A stretch of DNA of 36,067 nt from contig CAMNLM010000013.1 of NCBI GenBank assembly GCA_946543085.1, positions 1 to 36,067 on the forward strand. The letters run 5' to 3'. Position numbers and translations under genes: made by a program. Below the pieces are notes generated by a model. The model saw nothing but the letters and a program-made list of their open reading frames with translations, was not told the DNA's origin and did not search any database. This document shows positions 1 to 8,304 of the stretch, one piece after another (position 1 is the first letter of the stretch; each line of letters opens with the position of its first letter). Origin of the DNA: an uncultured Clostridia bacterium (GTDB taxonomy: Bacteria > Bacillota > Clostridia > Christensenellales > Aristaeellaceae).

Positions 1-565
1 CTATGGCCTGCCCTGCGTGGTGGCGATCAACCGCTTCCCCACGGACACGGACGCCGAGATCGACTTCATCATCCGCAAGTGCCGTGAACTGGGCGTCAAC
101 ACCGTGCTGAGCACCGTCTGGGCCGAGGGCGGCAAGGGCGGCGAAGCGCTGGCCCGGGAGGTCGTGCGCCTCTGCGAGGAGGAGAAGGGCGACTTCCGCT
201 TCAGCTACGACCTGGACCTTAGCATCGAGGAAAAGCTGGAGGCCATCGTGAAGAAGGTCTACGGCGGCGCGGGTGTCGCGCTGACCCCGGCGGCCAAACA
301 GCAGGCGACCCGCCTGACGGCCCTGGGCTTTGACAAGCTGCCCGTCTGCGTGGCGAAGACGCAGTACAGCTTCTCCGACGACGCCACGCTGCTGGGCGCG
401 CCGGAGGGCTTCACCGTGACGGTGCGGAACCTGAAGGTATCCGCGGGCGCGGGCTTCCTGGTGGCGCTGACCGGCGATATCATGACCATGCCCGGTCTGC
501 CGAAGTCGCCCGCGGCGGAGCGCATCGACGTGGACGATGACGGGAAGATCACCGGTCTGTTCTGA
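1..565 (+). CDS. fhs: Formate--tetrahydrofolate ligase, C-terminal part (5' end outside window)
   Basis: This is the last 187 codons of formate-tetrahydrofolate ligase, read from base 2 with no start in the window. The enzyme joins formate to tetrahydrofolate using ATP, giving 10-formyl-THF in the cytoplasm for one-carbon metabolism, and in acetogens for the Wood-Ljungdahl methyl branch. Family hallmarks are [15 protein letters not shown] near the left edge, [10 protein letters not shown], and the C-terminal block [23 protein letters not shown] followed by [13 protein letters not shown]. The full protein is usually about 555 residues, so roughly two thirds is missing to the left. The gene ends normally in TGA and a hairpin lies about 80 bp downstream. 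Identification is secure. Whether the organism is acetogenic cannot be judged from this gene, because many non-acetogenic Clostridia have it. Confidence 0.97.
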   Translation, partial: YGLPCVVAINRFPTDTDAEIDFIIRKCRELGVNTVLSTVWAEGGKGGEALAREVVRLCEEEKGDFRFSYDLDLSIEEKLEAIVKKVYGGAGVALTPAAKQQATRLTALGFDKLPVCVAKTQYSFSDDATLLGAPEGFTVTVRNLKVSAGAGFLVALTGDIMTMPGLPKSPAAERIDVDDDGKITGLF

Positions 566-884
566 GCTGATGCTCTTTCCGGCCTGAGCAGGCCGCGGCG
601 ATGCTCGTCCGGACACACCTATACCGCCGGGATTTCCCGGCACACCAAAGAAGCAGGGGCTTTTGGCCTCTGCTTCTTTGCGTCCTGTGAAGCGTCTGCT
701 GCTTCAGAACAGCGGGCACAGCTGACGCGGATAAACGGAAATAGCGAATGCCCGCACGGCGCCCGCGCCCTTCCTGCGGCAATCTGTGCAGGGGGAACGA
801 CGCTGCCCGCGGCGCTTTCGGCGTGATTACCAGCGGGCTGCTGAAACCGGAACTTGCCCTGAGGCGGCTGCTGACCGGGCCGTG
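566..884. other. Convergent intergenic region, fhs / reductase operon
   Basis: About 320 bp separates the end of fhs from the end of the minus-strand reductase operon. The only structure seen is the hairpin at 647-679. Open frames here are GC-driven shadows without ribosome binding sites, and no RNA gene was recognised. Confidence 0.6.
647..679. terminator. Hairpin terminator between convergent units
   Basis: A 14-bp stem (647-660 with 666-679, one G-T wobble) closes a 5-nt loop. The arm AAAGAAGCAGGGGC pairs with GCCTCTGCTTCTTT. It sits between the end of fhs and the end of the opposite operon. The A/T ends of the stem give short U tracts on both strands, so it may stop transcription from both sides. 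Confidence 0.7.
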
Positions 885-1619
885 TCAGGACTTCCTGGCC
901 AGCCATCCCCTGAAAAGCCCGCCCTCGAACAGCGAGATGATGACAAAGAAGATGTCCGCGAAGAGAATGAAGACGAACGACGGAAGCATGATGCGGGTGT
1001 ACTTCTTCCCGCTGGGCGCGCCCTTCCGGATGCAGCCGCCCATGCGCGCGAGATAGAACAGCACGCCCAGGTTGAAGAAGAGCAGAAGCGCCACGTTCTC
1101 ACCGAAGCTGATCCAGGACTCCCTGGGGAAGAGCCCGCTGCCGTGAGCGGCGCTGAGCGCGATATTCAGCAGCAGAAGGCCGATCTGTACGACAAAGAGA
1201 ATCCGCGTCACGTTCAGCATCACGCCGCCGCCGATGCCGACCCCGCCGCCCCAGACCAGGCCGGCGCGGACGCAGAAATGCTCGAAGACCTGCATCAGCG
1301 GCTCGTTCTGCCTGCCCTCGATGAAGCCGTTGTTGGCCACGCAGTATACGCGGAGGGACAGGCTGCGCTCCCTGCAGAAGGCCTCCATCTCCTCCAGAAA
1401 ACGGAGCACATGGGAGGGGATGCCGTCCACATAGAGCGGGAGGCAGAAGACGGCGGTGTCCGCATCACGGAGCCGCTCGAGGAGACGGGTGTGGTCCGCG
1501 GGCGTGCGGAGCGTTTCGGTCACCTTTTCCCCGCCGACGAAGAGGCGCTGCAGGGTGAGAAAATAGGCGGAGGCGCAGAAGCGCTTCTTTGGGCTGCAGT
1601 TGATGAATACGGTCTTCAC
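885..1619 (-). CDS. NAD(P)H-dependent FMN reductase / flavodoxin-like protein with C-terminal membrane domain
   Basis: A 244-residue protein. The N-terminal ~130 residues match the flavodoxin-like fold of NAD(P)H-dependent FMN reductases: the strand and phosphate loop MKTVFINCSPKK at the start, then AVFCLPLYVDGIPSHVLRFLEE, the typical quinone/flavin reductase loop. From about residue 133 it becomes hydrophobic, with three likely membrane segments (TRILFVVQIGLLLLNIAL, NVALLLFFNLGVLFYLARM, IMLPSFVFILFADIFFVII). The start is GTG at 1617-1619, overlapping the stop of the upstream flavodoxin gene (GTGA), so the two are translationally coupled. Likely role: membrane-bound electron transfer to a flavin or quinone. 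The substrate is unknown. The reductase-membrane arrangement is uncommon and is discussed as a finding. Confidence 0.75.
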   Translation of the reverse strand: MKTVFINCSPKKRFCASAYFLTLQRLFVGGEKVTETLRTPADHTRLLERLRDADTAVFCLPLYVDGIPSHVLRFLEEMEAFCRERSLSLRVYCVANNGFIEGRQNEPLMQVFEHFCVRAGLVWGGGVGIGGGVMLNVTRILFVVQIGLLLLNIALSAAHGSGLFPRESWISFGENVALLLFFNLGVLFYLARMGGCIRKGAPSGKKYTRIMLPSFVFILFADIFFVIISLFEGGLFRGWLARKS

Positions 1620-2104
1620 AGCAATCCCTCCAATTCCGCGAGGCTTTCGATGAAGTGGACCTCCGAGCGCTCGAAGCCGTCGTTGAGGGCGTTGCGCCGG
1701 GCGACATACCGGAAGGTCTCCTTCTCAGCCTCCGTGGCGTCCCCGTAGACGATGACCTTCCACAGGTCGTGCTTTCCGTAGCGCAGGGTGTGGTGCATCT
1801 GCCTGCCGCGGTAGGTGCTGAAGGGCGTGGAGGTGCCGATGGAGCGGTCCAGCACGTTCTTCACATCCGCGCTGTACGCGCCGTAGAGGTTTTTTGTGAC
1901 GATGACCAGCTCGTCCGCCTGACCGATGACGCGGCAGACCCGCTGCAGACTGTCCTTCATGAAGCACTCGGCCGGGTGTTTGGTCCAGCAGCCGAAGCAG
2001 CCCTGGCAGGGGGCGAACTTTCCATCCGCGGAGATGATCCGGTCGCACCGGGCCGCGAGCTGCCCGTCCATGGACGGGCCGAGATCGTGCAGGATGACTT
2101 TCAT
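1616..2104 (-). CDS. Flavodoxin-family (NADPH-dependent FMN reductase-like) protein
   Basis: A 162-residue protein starting MKVILHDLGPSMDGQ. It carries the cysteine cluster CQGCFGCW around residues 31-38 and a further Cys in AECFMKD, a pattern common in iron-sulfur or cysteine-containing flavodoxin-like oxidoreductases. ADELVIVTKNLYGAYSADVKNVLDR is the usual flavin-binding loop with a following helix. The start ATG at 2102-2104 overlaps the TGA of padR (ATGA). A longer in-frame extension exists upstream but would lie inside padR and lacks a ribosome binding site. It probably acts in the cytoplasm with the downstream membrane-fused reductase as a two-subunit redox system induced through PadR. 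The substrate is not readable from sequence. Confidence 0.82.
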   Translation of the reverse strand: MKVILHDLGPSMDGQLAARCDRIISADGKFAPCQGCFGCWTKHPAECFMKDSLQRVCRVIGQADELVIVTKNLYGAYSADVKNVLDRSIGTSTPFSTYRGRQMHHTLRYGKHDLWKVIVYGDATEAEKETFRYVARRNALNDGFERSEVHFIESLAELEGLL

Positions 2105-2706
2105 GCTTCTTCCTCCTCCTGTGGGTGATGGGGGGGAACGTCGGTCCGCTCCCCTGCGCGCGTCGCGCGCTGAAGATCCTCCAGCTCGCGGATGCAGTAG
2201 TCGCACCATTCGCGCTGCATTTTCTCATACATGCGACCGAACTCGATCGTGAGCTTCCAGTAGACGGCCTTCTCGGGGTGGGCGATGGCCTGCCGGTACA
2301 TGTCGGCGCTGGCGGCTGCCTGCCGGCCCTCGTCGGGAAAGACGGAGACATCGCGGAACGCCCGGAAGAAGGCGAGGTTTTCCTCCACGGGCAGCTCGCC
2401 CATGAAGAAGGTTTTCATCAGGAACGGGTTCCTGTAACGGACGGGCGCCGAGTGATCCCGCAGCCACCGCAGCAATTCCGCGTGCCCGGCGGGCGTGATG
2501 GAGAACACGTTCTTGTCCGGCCTGCCCGTCTGGACGACATGGGTTTGGGTGATCCAGCCGGCCTTCTCCATCGTCTGCAGTTCCCGGTAGATCTGGCTGG
2601 TCTGCGCCATCCAGAAGTGATTCAGCGAATCCCGGAACACTGTCATGATTTCATAGCCGGTTTTGTCGCCGTTTCCGATCAGTCCTAGGATTCCGCGCTT
2701 GAGCAT
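2101..2706 (-). CDS. PadR family transcriptional regulator
   Basis: A 201-residue PadR protein. The winged helix-turn-helix is in the first ~85 residues: MLKRGILGLIGNGDKTGYEI, then FWMAQTSQIYRELQTMEKAGWI and the wing ITPAGHAELLRWL. The C-terminal half (EENLAFFRAFRDV to YCIRELEDL) is the long helical dimerisation arm of the Vir_act_alpha_C type. PadR repressors often respond to phenolic or planar aromatic compounds and control adjacent detoxification genes. This one is first in an operon with two flavodoxin-like reductases, a classic arrangement for autoregulation. Start ATG is supported by AAGGAGG 8 bp upstream (2712-2719 on the minus strand). The effector is unknown. Confidence 0.93.
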   Translation of the reverse strand: MLKRGILGLIGNGDKTGYEIMTVFRDSLNHFWMAQTSQIYRELQTMEKAGWITQTHVVQTGRPDKNVFSITPAGHAELLRWLRDHSAPVRYRNPFLMKTFFMGELPVEENLAFFRAFRDVSVFPDEGRQAAASADMYRQAIAHPEKAVYWKLTIEFGRMYEKMQREWCDYCIRELEDLQRATRAGERTDVPPHHPQEEEEA

Positions 2707-2721
2707 GGATCGACCTCCTTG

Positions 2722-2741
2722 CTATTCTACTAATGGAATAG
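2722..2741. promoter_or_regulatory. Candidate PadR operator (inverted repeat over the -10)
   Basis: CTATTC and GAATAG form an inverted repeat with an 8-bp spacer that overlaps the -10 box of the padR promoter. Its position suits autorepression. It is not the classical ATGT-N8-ACAT PadR site but has the same spacing. Assignment is an inference from position. Confidence 0.55.
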
Positions 2742-2767
2742 TACCATCCATTTGTGGAATATGTCAA
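2738..2767 (-). promoter_or_regulatory. Promoter of the padR-reductase operon
   Basis: On the minus strand, TTGACA (2762-2767) and TACTAT (2738-2743) are separated by 18 bp. The predicted start of transcription is about 20 bp before the padR ribosome binding site. Confidence 0.8.
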
Positions 2768-2832
2768 GAGCATATTTGCATCTGTCCTTCAGGCTGCACC
2801 GCCTGAATGCGCTGAAAAGCGCATAAAACAGG

Positions 2833-2861
2833 TTGACAAGGGAAGGGCCCGCCAGTATAAT
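2833..2861 (+). promoter_or_regulatory. Strong sigma-A-type promoter upstream of GH2 gene
   Basis: TTGACA (2833-2838), exactly 17 bp, then TATAAT (2856-2861): a perfect consensus promoter about 110 bp upstream of the GH2 start codon. Such a strong promoter is normally kept under repression, in line with the palindrome immediately downstream. Confidence 0.88.
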
Positions 2862-2874
2862 GTAAGCGCTTACA
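2861..2874. promoter_or_regulatory. cre / LacI-family operator palindrome
   Basis: A perfect 14-bp palindrome, TGTAAGCGCTTACA, begins at the last base of the -10 box and covers the expected transcription start. It fits the CcpA cre consensus TGWNANCGNTNWCA at every position and is also a typical LacI-family operator. A protein bound here would block initiation, so the GH2 unit is probably catabolite-repressed or controlled by a local-type LacI regulator encoded elsewhere. Confidence 0.85.
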
Positions 2875-2980
2875 TGACGAAAAAAGCCTCTGTATCCCGG
2901 CAAAACAGATGAAACGGATCGGAAAACGGAACAGACGGCGGATGAAAAAACGTGTGGACGAATGAAGGGCGGATGAAAAA

Positions 2981-4639
2981 ATGGAGAGACTGTTTCATAC
3001 CCATGTGATCCGGAAGAGCCAGACCTGCGGCCCGATGTGGACGCTGACGACCCTGGACCCGGGCGGTCTGCCGCGGCCGGAAAAGGTGCTTGTCCCCGGC
3101 GTGTGGGAATCCCACCCGGCGCTGCGCCGCTACCGGGGGCGCGGCGTCTATGAACAGGAGATCGTCTGCGGCGGCAACGTGCGCTTCTGGTTCGGCGGCG
3201 TCAGCTTCAGGGCGTGCGTTCTGCTGGACGGCGCGCTGCTGGCTGAGCATTACGGGGCGTATACCGGCTTCGAGGCGCTGGCTGCGGGCCTGCCGCAGGG
3301 GAGGCACTGTCTGCGCGTGGAGGTGGATAACCGCTTCGGCGAGGATTCCGCCCTGCACATCCCGAACGACTATTACGCCTATGGCGGCATCCACCGCCCG
3401 GTGCTCTGGGAGGAGGTGGGCGACGCCTATATCACCCGGTGCGATGTGACGCCCGTCCTGACGGACGGGGGCTGGACGGCGCGGGCGGAAATCACGGTCC
3501 GCAATCTCAGCGAAAGCCCGTTCAGCGGCGCTGTGACGCTGCGCATCGCGGACAGTCTGGAGGAAGTGAAGGTCACCCTGGGCGGACAGGAGAGCCGGGC
3601 CTTTGCCTGCGCCCTGCGCTGCGGGCAGGCGCGATCCTGGTCGCCGGAGGACCCGGCCCTGTACGAGGCGGAAGCCGTGCTCTCCGCCGGGGGAAAGCCC
3701 GTGGACGACTGGATCGACCGCATCGGCTTCCGGGAGGTCCGCGTGGAGGGCAGGCAGATCCTGCTCAACGGCGCGCCGCTGCGCCTGCGGGGTTTCAACC
3801 GGCACGAGGAATCCGGCAGCTTTGGCCTGGCGGTGCCGGTGGAGGCCATGATGCGGGACATCCAGCTGATGCGGGAGATGGGGGCCAACTGCGTGCGTAC
3901 CAGCCACTATCCCAATGATCCCCGCTTCCTGGATTTCTGCGACGAGATGGGCATGCTGGTCTGGGAGGAGTCCCACGCCCGCGGGCTCTCGGAGGAGCAG
4001 ATGCGCCATCCGCTGTTCATGGAGCAGGTCCGCCAGTCCACCCGCGAGATGGTGGCCCAGCACAGGAACCATCCGTCGGTCTTCATCTGGGGCTGCCTGA
4101 ACGAGTGCGCGGACGACACGGCATACGGCGCGGCCTGCTATGCGGAGATCCTGGCGCTGCTGCGCGGGCTGGACCCCAGCCGGCCGGTGACCGCCGCCCT
4201 GCTCGAGCGTCCCGGCGGACGCGTTTACGCGCAGATGGACGTGGTGAGCATCAACATCTATCCGAAGTGGTACTATGACGGGCCGGTGGAGGAAGCGATC
4301 GCGCGCAAGCGGCGGGAGATCTGCGAGCAGGGGGGAGGGGACAAGCCCCTTATCATCAGCGAAATCGGCGCCGGCGCGATCTATGGCTGCCACGATCCCC
4401 TGGGCGAAGCCAAGTGGTCCGAGGAACGCCAGTGCGAAATTCTCCGGGAGCAGATCACCGCGGTTCTCGACCAGCCTGATCTCTGCGGCCTGTTCCTGTG
4501 GCAGTTTGCCGATGTGCGGGTGGCGGACGAATGGGCCATGAAGCGCCCGAGAACCTGCAACAACAAGGGCGTGGTGGACGAGTACCGCCGTCCCAAGATG
4601 GCGTACAGGACTGTTCAGGAGCTGTTCCGCGGCCGATGA
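2981..4639 (+). CDS. Glycoside hydrolase family 2, beta-glucuronidase-like (NxK motif)
   Basis: A 552-residue GH2 protein: an N-terminal jelly-roll (about 1-165), an immunoglobulin-like domain (about 166-265) and a TIM barrel. Family signatures are GFNRHEESG, NCVRTSHYPNDPRF, the acid/base glutamate E375 in CLNECAD, and the nucleophile E461 in IISEIGAGAIYG. Near the C-terminus, CNNKGVVDEYRRPK supplies the N527-x-K529 pair, which in beta-glucuronidases binds the substrate carboxylate and separates them from beta-galactosidases. It is somewhat shorter than E. coli UidA (~600) and has no signal peptide, so it should act in the cytoplasm on imported uronides. It is first behind the strong cre-controlled promoter and is followed by an MFS transporter. 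Beta-galacturonidase activity is the main alternative. Confidence 0.88.
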   Translation: MERLFHTHVIRKSQTCGPMWTLTTLDPGGLPRPEKVLVPGVWESHPALRRYRGRGVYEQEIVCGGNVRFWFGGVSFRACVLLDGALLAEHYGAYTGFEALAAGLPQGRHCLRVEVDNRFGEDSALHIPNDYYAYGGIHRPVLWEEVGDAYITRCDVTPVLTDGGWTARAEITVRNLSESPFSGAVTLRIADSLEEVKVTLGGQESRAFACALRCGQARSWSPEDPALYEAEAVLSAGGKPVDDWIDRIGFREVRVEGRQILLNGAPLRLRGFNRHEESGSFGLAVPVEAMMRDIQLMREMGANCVRTSHYPNDPRFLDFCDEMGMLVWEESHARGLSEEQMRHPLFMEQVRQSTREMVAQHRNHPSVFIWGCLNECADDTAYGAACYAEILALLRGLDPSRPVTAALLERPGGRVYAQMDVVSINIYPKWYYDGPVEEAIARKRREICEQGGGDKPLIISEIGAGAIYGCHDPLGEAKWSEERQCEILREQITAVLDQPDLCGLFLWQFADVRVADEWAMKRPRTCNNKGVVDEYRRPKMAYRTVQELFRGR

Positions 4640-4752
4640 TTCCCCTGCCGGGGCAAAGAGGCGGCCACGGAGGAGAGAGGGAGATTTCCCCCGCCGGGAG
4701 GGTTTGCTGGATAGCGGTCTGCCGGCGCGCGTTCCGCTGAGGAAGGGTTGTT

Positions 4753-5973
4753 ATGGACGGAAGAAAGATCCGGTTCCAGCTCTCGCTGACGGAGTTCATC
4801 TACAACGGCTGCTTTGCCGCAGCCAATTTTCTGTCTGTCTTTCTGGAATCCATCGGCTTTTCCGCCGGGCAGATCGGCCTGATCAGCTCCCTGATCAGCG
4901 GCGTGGGCATCGCCTCCCAGCCCACCTGGGGCATCATCTCGGACCGGCTGCGCTCGGTGAAGCGCTGCTTTGCGCTGTGCATGCTGGGAACCGCGCTTTG
5001 CGCGGCGGCGATCCCCGCGCTTTCAGCCGGCGGCGCGTCGCTGCTGCTGCCCGCCCTGCTGATGCTCATGTACTTCTTCTTTCACCCCTCCAACATGATG
5101 ATGGAGCTGTGGCTGGTGCGGGTCAGCAGCCAGCCCCGGCTGCGGATCTCCTATGGCTCTATCCGCTCCTGGGCCTCCATCGGCTACGCGCTGTTCAGCC
5201 TGGCCATGGTTCCCATCCTGCGGGCGATGCCGACCCGCGTGGTCTATTCTTTTCTGACGCTCTTCGCGTTCCTGGCCCTGCTGGCTTCCCTCCGCGTGCC
5301 GGCGCAGAGCGAAACCGGCGGTGAAACGCCGCTGCGCCAGCGCCTGCGGGACATGCCGTTCCGCGCGATCCTGAGCTACTGGGTCGTCGGGCACATCCTC
5401 TTCGAGGTGCTCTACCAGATCCCGCACAACTGGCGCGTGACGTACATGGTCTTTGTCCTCAGGGAATACGGGGCGGACAACAGCCTCTACGGCGCGCTGA
5501 TGTTCCTGGCCGGCATCTGTGAGGTTCCGATGCTCCTGCTGACGAAGAAACTGACCCGCCGGGTCGGGTGGGGCTGGCCGATGGTGATGAGCGCGCTCAT
5601 CCTCGCGCTGGAGTACAGCCTCTACGCATGGGGAAGGTCTCTGCCCGTGCTCTTCGCGGCGCAGCTGCTGCGCGGCTTTTCCTTCGCGCTCTATGTCTCC
5701 TGCCGCTATCAGTATGTCTACAGGCTCGCCCCCAAGGGCATGGAGGGCAGCACCCAGGCCCTGGTGGACGCCGTGAGCGCCACGGTCAACCTCGCGGCGG
5801 CAGCGGCGGGCGGCTTTCTGCTGGAGCGGATGGGCACCCACGGCTTCTTCGTGCTGCTCGCGGGCCTCCAGGCGTTCTCCGGCCTGTTCTTCGTCGCGCT
5901 TCACGCGCTGGGCCGCCGCGTGCGGAAGGCTCCCCTGCCGGACGAAGCGTGCGGTCTGGGGTTCATTCGCTGA
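4753..5973 (+). CDS. Major facilitator superfamily transporter
   Basis: A 406-residue integral membrane protein with about 12 hydrophobic segments. The short loop after TM2 (TWGIISDRLRSVKR) matches the MFS motif A region (G-x-x-x-D-R), and NGCFAAANFLSVFLESIGFS resembles the first helix of MFS_1-like/LacY-type sugar symporters. Start ATG has AGGAAGGG 5 bp upstream. It lies 113 bp after the GH2 gene with no terminator between, so the pair is probably co-transcribed. By context it may import the glycoside hydrolysed by the GH2 enzyme, a role played by GusB in enterobacteria, although GusB belongs to the separate GPH family. The substrate is inferred only. Confidence 0.88.
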   Translation: MDGRKIRFQLSLTEFIYNGCFAAANFLSVFLESIGFSAGQIGLISSLISGVGIASQPTWGIISDRLRSVKRCFALCMLGTALCAAAIPALSAGGASLLLPALLMLMYFFFHPSNMMMELWLVRVSSQPRLRISYGSIRSWASIGYALFSLAMVPILRAMPTRVVYSFLTLFAFLALLASLRVPAQSETGGETPLRQRLRDMPFRAILSYWVVGHILFEVLYQIPHNWRVTYMVFVLREYGADNSLYGALMFLAGICEVPMLLLTKKLTRRVGWGWPMVMSALILALEYSLYAWGRSLPVLFAAQLLRGFSFALYVSCRYQYVYRLAPKGMEGSTQALVDAVSATVNLAAAAAGGFLLERMGTHGFFVLLAGLQAFSGLFFVALHALGRRVRKAPLPDEACGLGFIR

Positions 5974-5993
5974 GTATTTGTGCGATCTGTCCG

Positions 5994-6003
5994 GTTTATG
6001 GTC
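5994..6003 (+). repeat. Shared upstream motif, copy A
   Basis: GTTTATGGTC lies 110 bp before the GH112 gene and recurs exactly before the ABC permease operon at 8282-8291. Next to it, TCAAAACTG (6002-6010) reappears inverted at 8301-8309. Possibly a common regulator site. Confidence 0.4.
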
Positions 6004-6112
6004 AAAACTGCAAGGGATTCTCCCTCAAATGAGCGGAAAAGACCGGAGAGGGCTGTTACAATATACGCAGCGGAAACAGCATACACGACCGGGAACGGAC
6101 AGGAGATTGCAT

Positions 6113-8266
6113 ATGAATAACGATCGCAAGGGCGGCTTTACCCTTCCGGGCGAAGCGGGCTATGAAGAACTGACGCTGAAGATGGCGGAAAAATGGGGCG
6201 CGGACGTGATTCGCGACTCCGACGGCACCAAGCTGTCCCCCCGGATCGTGGAGGCGGGCTACCGCATTTACTCCACCATCTGCATCATCCGGGAGCACAA
6301 TGCCTTCGCGCAGGCGCATCCCGACGCGCAGCAGCAGACCTTCCTCTCCTCCGATCCGAAGGTCGCGGTGGGGGAGACGCTGAGCATCTCGCCCCTGGAG
6401 GGCTATTTTGAGGAGCAATTCCAGCTGAACGACTCGCCCGACGCCATGCCCTACTGGCAGGTGTGGGACCGGACGGCGGGGCGGCTGGTGGACCCCTCGG
6501 CGTGGACCTGGGCGGACGGCAGGGTGACCGTGAACGCCTGCGTTCCCTATCACCGGTATACGGTGTCCTTCCTGGCCTGGCGCATCTGGGAAGAGATCAA
6601 CATGTACAACCACACCACCAACCACTGGACCAGCGAGCACCTGCGCCAGCTGGATCCCCGCCATCCTCTGGCCTGGGAGTACCTGCAGGGCTGGCTGAAA
6701 AACTGGTGTGAAGCCAATCCCGAGACCAACGTGGTGCGCCTGACCTCCCTGTTCTACAATTTCGTGTGGATCTTCGGCAGCGACCTGAGACGCCGCACAC
6801 GGTTTGTGGACTGGGCCAGCTATGACTTCACCGTCAGCCCGGCGGCGCTGCGGGCCTTTGAGGCGGCGTACGGCTACGCCCTGACCGCGGAGGATTTCAT
6901 CTGCCAGGGCAGGCTGCAGGCGACCCACCGCCCGCCCACCGCGCACAAGCGGGACTATATGGATTTCATCCAGCGCTTTGTGGCCGAGAAGGCCAGGACG
7001 CTGGTCGAGATCATCCACAGCTACGGCAAGGAGGCCTATGTCTTCTATGACGACAGCTGGGTGGGCATGGAGCCCTACGGCAAGTATTTCGCCTCCATCG
7101 GCTTTGACGGTCTGATCAAGTGCGTGTTCTCCGGCTTTGAGTGCCGCCTGTGCGCCGGGGCCGACGTGCCGGTGCATGAGCTGCGCTTCCATCCCTATCT
7201 GTTCCCGGTGGGCCTGGGCGGCGCGCCGACCTTTATGGAGGGCGGGCATCCGGAGCGGGACGCGATCGCCTATTGGCTCCACGTGCGCCGGGCGCTGGCG
7301 CGGCAGAGCGTGGACCGCATCGGCCTGGGCGGCTACCTGCATCTGACCATCGGGCAGGACGCCTTCAACGACGCGATTGAACAGATGGGTGTGGTCTTCC
7401 GCCGCCTCAAGGCCCTGCACGCCGCGGAGAAGCCGGCGGAGCTGCCCGTCACCGTGGCGGTGCTGCACACCTGGGGCGCGCTGCGCTCCTGGACGCTCTC
7501 CGGCCATTTCCACGAGACGGACGGCAACATCCTGATCCACATCAACGAGGCCCTCTCCGGCCTCCCTGTCCGCGTGAAATTTGTGAGCTTCGAGGACGTG
7601 AAGCAGGGCGCGCTGCGGGACGCGGACGTGCTGATCAACGCGGGCCGGATGGGCGACGCCTGGAGCGGCGGAGACGCCTGGCGGGACGCGGATCTGGTCG
7701 CGGCAGTCACGCGCTTCGTCTGGGAGGGCGGCAGCCTGATCGGCGCGGGCGAGCCCTCCGCCGCGCCGGGCGGGGACACCCGCTTCGCCCTGGCGCATGT
7801 GCTGGGCGTGGACCGGGATGACGGCGCTTACGCGTGCCACGGCGCGTGGGCTTACGAAGTGGAAGAGAAAGCGCCCTTCCTGATCGCCGACGAGGCGCTG
7901 GCCGTGACCTCGGGCATCCGCCTGACCGCGCCGGACGTGCAGGTGCTGCGGGACGCGGACGGCACGCCGACGCTGACCCTGCGGACGTTCGGCAAAGGAA
8001 AGGCGGTCTATCTGGGCGGCTTTGCCTACAGCCCCCGCGCGGCCCGGATGCTGCTGGAGACCCTGCTGTATCTGACCGGCGCGGACGGCCGCTCCGCCGG
8101 CCTGACCGATGACGCGCAGGCGGAATGCGCCTGGTTCCCGGGACAAAGGACGCTGGTGGTCATGAACAGCGCGGACGCGCCGGCCACGGTGAACGTGGCC
8201 CTGCCCGGCGGGACGGAGCGCGTGGCCCTGGCGGCGCACGAGACCGTGTTCCGGCAGGTGCCGTGA
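6113..8266 (+). CDS. GH112 1,3-beta-galactosyl-N-acetylhexosamine (or galactosyl-rhamnose) phosphorylase
   Basis: A 717-residue cytoplasmic enzyme of family GH112, which cleaves Gal-beta-1,3-GlcNAc/GalNAc (lacto-N-biose, galacto-N-biose) or, in some Clostridia, Gal-beta-1,4-rhamnose with phosphate to give galactose-1-phosphate. Signatures are WGADVIRDSDGTKLSP near the N-terminus, FYDDSWVGMEPYG with the presumed catalytic acid D314 (D313 is adjacent), and HPYLFPVGLGGAPTF plus DRIGLGGYLHL in the barrel core. The C-terminal part (about 450-717) contains a beta-galactosidase-trimerisation-like and a beta-sandwich domain. The start at 6113 is set by AGGAG at 6101-6105; a longer upstream frame lacks a ribosome binding site. 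The genes usually found alongside (nahK, galT, galE) are absent here. Specificity cannot be read. Confidence 0.9.
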   Translation: MNNDRKGGFTLPGEAGYEELTLKMAEKWGADVIRDSDGTKLSPRIVEAGYRIYSTICIIREHNAFAQAHPDAQQQTFLSSDPKVAVGETLSISPLEGYFEEQFQLNDSPDAMPYWQVWDRTAGRLVDPSAWTWADGRVTVNACVPYHRYTVSFLAWRIWEEINMYNHTTNHWTSEHLRQLDPRHPLAWEYLQGWLKNWCEANPETNVVRLTSLFYNFVWIFGSDLRRRTRFVDWASYDFTVSPAALRAFEAAYGYALTAEDFICQGRLQATHRPPTAHKRDYMDFIQRFVAEKARTLVEIIHSYGKEAYVFYDDSWVGMEPYGKYFASIGFDGLIKCVFSGFECRLCAGADVPVHELRFHPYLFPVGLGGAPTFMEGGHPERDAIAYWLHVRRALARQSVDRIGLGGYLHLTIGQDAFNDAIEQMGVVFRRLKALHAAEKPAELPVTVAVLHTWGALRSWTLSGHFHETDGNILIHINEALSGLPVRVKFVSFEDVKQGALRDADVLINAGRMGDAWSGGDAWRDADLVAAVTRFVWEGGSLIGAGEPSAAPGGDTRFALAHVLGVDRDDGAYACHGAWAYEVEEKAPFLIADEALAVTSGIRLTAPDVQVLRDADGTPTLTLRTFGKGKAVYLGGFAYSPRAARMLLETLLYLTGADGRSAGLTDDAQAECAWFPGQRTLVVMNSADAPATVNVALPGGTERVALAAHETVFRQVP

Positions 8267-8281
8267 AAGTACCGAAACGGA

Positions 8282-8291
8282 GTTTATGGTC
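8282..8291 (+). repeat. Shared upstream motif, copy B
   Basis: Second exact copy of GTTTATGGTC, 16 bp after the GH112 stop codon and about 140 bp before the ABC permease start. CAGTTTTGA (8301-8309) is the reverse complement of the sequence beside copy A. Confidence 0.4.
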
Positions 8292-8304
8292 GTTTCTGCA
8301 CAGT

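Noticed and set aside
5978..6112. N-terminal extension of GH112 starting at 5978
   Set aside because: No ribosome binding site and unlike the family; AGGAG at 6101 and MNNDRKGGF fit the normal GH112 start at 6113.
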